Origin: Arthrobacter burdickii
Lineage (GTDB): Bacteria > Actinomycetota > Actinomycetes > Actinomycetales > Micrococcaceae
Direction: 5' to 3'
Assembly: GCF_030433645.1 (NCBI RefSeq)
Contig: NZ_JAROCG010000002.1
Span: forward strand, 496,001-560,000
DNA: 64,000 nt
This document shows, piece by piece, positions 62,091-64,000 of the stretch (the stretch's first letter is position 1; each line of letters opens with the position of its first letter). Under the pieces are notes generated by a model. It did not search any database. It was given only the letters and a program-made list of their open reading frames with translations, and was not told where the DNA came from. The position numbers were made by a program, and so were the translations under genes.

Positions 62091-64000
62091 CGGTTATCGA
62101 CGGGCGCTGGCCCTTCGCCGGTCGCGACACGGACGTCGCTTCCATCAGGGCTGTCCTCGCCGAGGAGTCCGGCCGCGGCGTGGTGCTCGTGGGACCGTCG
62201 GGCATCGGGAAGACGATGATCGCCCAGCACGTTGTCGGCGGGCTGTCGCGGCACTTCGACCACATCTACCTCCGCGGATCGGCAGCCCACGCCACCACTC
62301 CCTACGGTGCCCTGAACGTGCTGCTGGCGGAGCTCGACGAGGACACCGCCCGCAGCCCGCTCCTGGTCCTGGGTGCGCTTCAGCGGATGTTCGAGGGCAA
62401 TTCCGCCAAGCGTCGAACCCTCATGCACATCGACGGTGTCGAGGAGATCGACGAACTCTCCGCCACGGTGATCACCTACCTGGCCCGCGTCGGCGCGGTC
62501 CGCCTGCTTGTGACCTGCGAGGACCTCCTGCGCGCTCCGGGCGAGTTCTTCGATCTGTGGAAGGACAGCGTCCTCGAGCGGTTCGACATCCAGCCGCTGG
62601 CCCTCGACGATGCGACCGAACTGCTCACCACGGCGCTCGGTGCGCCTATCTCCCGTTCGGCGGCACAGGAGCTCTGGGCGTCCAGCGGGGGAAACCCGAA
62701 GTACCTCCAGATGGCGACTAAGACCTCCGTAGCCTCCGGCCACCTGTTCCCGTGCGACGGTGTCTGGGTCTCCCGTGACGCTCCCCGCCCCGACTCGGGC
62801 CGCTCCGTGGCGGACTGGAGCGCCGCGGAGCTGGCCGCCCTGCCGGCAGAGGACCGCGCGGTCGTCGAGGTTCTCGCCGTGGCGGGACGTGTGCCCCTGG
62901 CCGTCCTGCTCACTGCCGTTTCCTCGACGTCCCTCGACGCCCTGCAGGGCGACGGCGTGGTGACGCTCGATCAGGAGGGTGTCCCTCTGGTGAGGCTCAC
63001 GTACGAGGTGTTCGCGCACGTGGTGCGCGCACAGTTGCTCTCCGCCGGCGGCCGGGAGGCGCTGGCGACGGTCAGCGCGGTCCGCGGCGACCCCGCGATG
63101 CCCGTGCAGGGGAGGATCGCCCTCGCAGTCTGGGCGCTCGACCGGGGCGGGTCCTTCGATGCAGCGGAACTCGTGGTCCTTGCACGCCTGGCGAACGATC
63201 ACCGGATCGACGGCGCCGCCGAACGTTTCCTCGATGCGCTACCGGGTACGGAGACCGGCGGCAGGGTACTGATCGAACGCGCCCGGCAACTCTGCACGGA
63301 CGGCCGCGTGGCCGAGGCCCTCGGAACGGTCGAGGAACTCCTCGGGCAGAAACCGTCGGAGGATGTCCCGCTGGAGGACTGGGTGGACGCGCGCCTTCTT
63401 GCCGCACGGTTGAGGGCCCGCACGCACGGCCGGGAGCAGGACGCCGAGGGATTGCTCGACGATGTCGTCGTGCGCCTCCAGCAGGAGCCGGCATCCGAGG
63501 CCACCGCTGACCTGATGGGCAAGGCGGAAGTGCTCCGCATGGAGCTGCATGTCTTCGAGGGGGAGCTCGACCGTGTGTTCGAGCGCGCCGCCGCAGTACT
63601 CGCCTCGAGCGCGGGCAACGCTCGCTGGAGCATCAGGATACGAAGTCTCCAGAGCGTCGCCCAGGCGACGATGGGGGCCCAGGAGCAGGCAGTCGCGGGC
63701 GTCAGGAACGTCGACGCGCGCCTGGCGAACGCCCCAACCGGCCCCTTCGACCGGGAGGCGGCCTCGGTGCACCTGTGCGAGGTGCTCCTGATCGCGGGCT
63801 ACTGGTCGGAGAGTCTCGACCGGGCGGGGATTTCCGGGGACACGACGACGGCGCACCTGTTCGGCGGATCATTGTCGGAGTTCGCAGAGGGCGTGCTGCT
63901 CGCGTACCTGGGCAGGAGCGGCGCGGCCCTCGAGAAGCTGGTTCCCGCCATCAGCCAGTTGCGGATCCGGGACCGGCATGGTTTCCTGCCGCTGGCCGAA
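62087..64000 (+). CDS. Large ATP-binding LuxR-type regulator, 5' part
   Basis: 638 codons of a gene that continues past the window. Residues 36-43 are Walker A GPSGIGKT, preceded by WPFAGRDTDVASIRAVL as in the two tandem regulators near 35-41 kb. TLMHIDGVEEIDELSATVI is the Walker B region. The helical repeat part follows; near the cut end SQLRIRDRHGFLPLA matches EQLRVTDPHGILPLA of the regulator at 35424. The LuxR helix-turn-helix is predicted beyond the window. The GTG overlaps the stop of a short upstream frame. Confidence 0.8.
   Translation, partial: MTVIDGRWPFAGRDTDVASIRAVLAEESGRGVVLVGPSGIGKTMIAQHVVGGLSRHFDHIYLRGSAAHATTPYGALNVLLAELDEDTARSPLLVLGALQRMFEGNSAKRRTLMHIDGVEEIDELSATVITYLARVGAVRLLVTCEDLLRAPGEFFDLWKDSVLERFDIQPLALDDATELLTTALGAPISRSAAQELWASSGGNPKYLQMATKTSVASGHLFPCDGVWVSRDAPRPDSGRSVADWSAAELAALPAEDRAVVEVLAVAGRVPLAVLLTAVSSTSLDALQGDGVVTLDQEGVPLVRLTYEVFAHVVRAQLLSAGGREALATVSAVRGDPAMPVQGRIALAVWALDRGGSFDAAELVVLARLANDHRIDGAAERFLDALPGTETGGRVLIERARQLCTDGRVAEALGTVEELLGQKPSEDVPLEDWVDARLLAARLRARTHGREQDAEGLLDDVVVRLQQEPASEATADLMGKAEVLRMELHVFEGELDRVFERAAAVLASSAGNARWSIRIRSLQSVAQATMGAQEQAVAGVRNVDARLANAPTGPFDREAASVHLCEVLLIAGYWSESLDRAGISGDTTTAHLFGGSLSEFAEGVLLAYLGRSGAALEKLVPAISQLRIRDRHGFLPLAE

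Overview
The window is high-GC DNA with dense genes, frequent GTG starts and ATGA/TGATG stop-start overlaps. Its gene sets (tatD-rsmA-ispE, tRNA-Gln-glmU-prs, rplY-pth, a mycobacterial-type protein O-mannosyltransferase and an IniB/dynamin locus) point to an actinobacterium, most likely Micrococcaceae (Arthrobacter-like). This assignment is inferred from gene content and order. No insertion sequence, prophage or CRISPR array was found.

Layout. 1-10.5 kb holds envelope and housekeeping genes: the tail of an L,D-transpeptidase, an RDD protein divergent from a SpoIIM-family protein, a DUF1461-type membrane protein, a fatty acyl-CoA ligase, a protein mannosyltransferase divergent from rsmI, and a succinate-semialdehyde dehydrogenase closed by a near-perfect terminator. 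10.5-15.7 kb is a MoxR ATPase / DUF58 / transglutaminase operon on the minus strand. 15.8-22 kb is tatD, rsmA, ispE, an ABC-F ATPase and a GH26-type hydrolase. The usual actinobacterial rpf gene between tatD and rsmA is absent; that gap holds structured sequence instead.

22.1-31.4 kb is the most distinctive block: a membrane-anchored Hsp70-like ATPase, a LuxR-type regulator without a P-loop, an IniB-type protein with a long Asp-Asn-Ser repeat, and two dynamin-like GTPases. It resembles the mycobacterial iniBAC locus with an Hsp70 added. A strong dyad (ACCCCTAA, 13 bp, TTAGGGGT) lies just upstream of the IniB-type gene, and a 19-bp hairpin separates that gene from the dynamins.

32-64 kb starts with tRNA-Gln, glmU and prs. 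The usual partners rplY and pth do not follow until 60.6-61.9 kb, so about 25 kb lies between prs and rplY. This insert carries two large LuxR-type ATPases, two small cell-wall proteins with LAxTG sorting signals, and an exopolysaccharide cluster resembling colanic acid/capsule loci (DUF4012 protein, initiating sugar-phosphate transferase, Wzz/BY-kinase, fcl, gmd, WcaI- and WcaF-like proteins, three more glycosyltransferases, Wzy, Wzx, tyrosine phosphatase, ugd). The cluster can make GDP-L-fucose from GDP-mannose and UDP-glucuronate from UDP-glucose, and it encodes assembly, export and phospho-control. A third LuxR-type ATPase follows pth and runs off the window.

Two signals cut across the genes. 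First, a hairpin motif with an invariant TCTCYTGAGACC loop and covarying stems occurs three times in two distant intergenic regions; one copy sits in what looks like a stand-alone terminated RNA. Second, many genes have a TAnnnT hexamer 6-7 nt before the start codon, as expected for leaderless transcripts.
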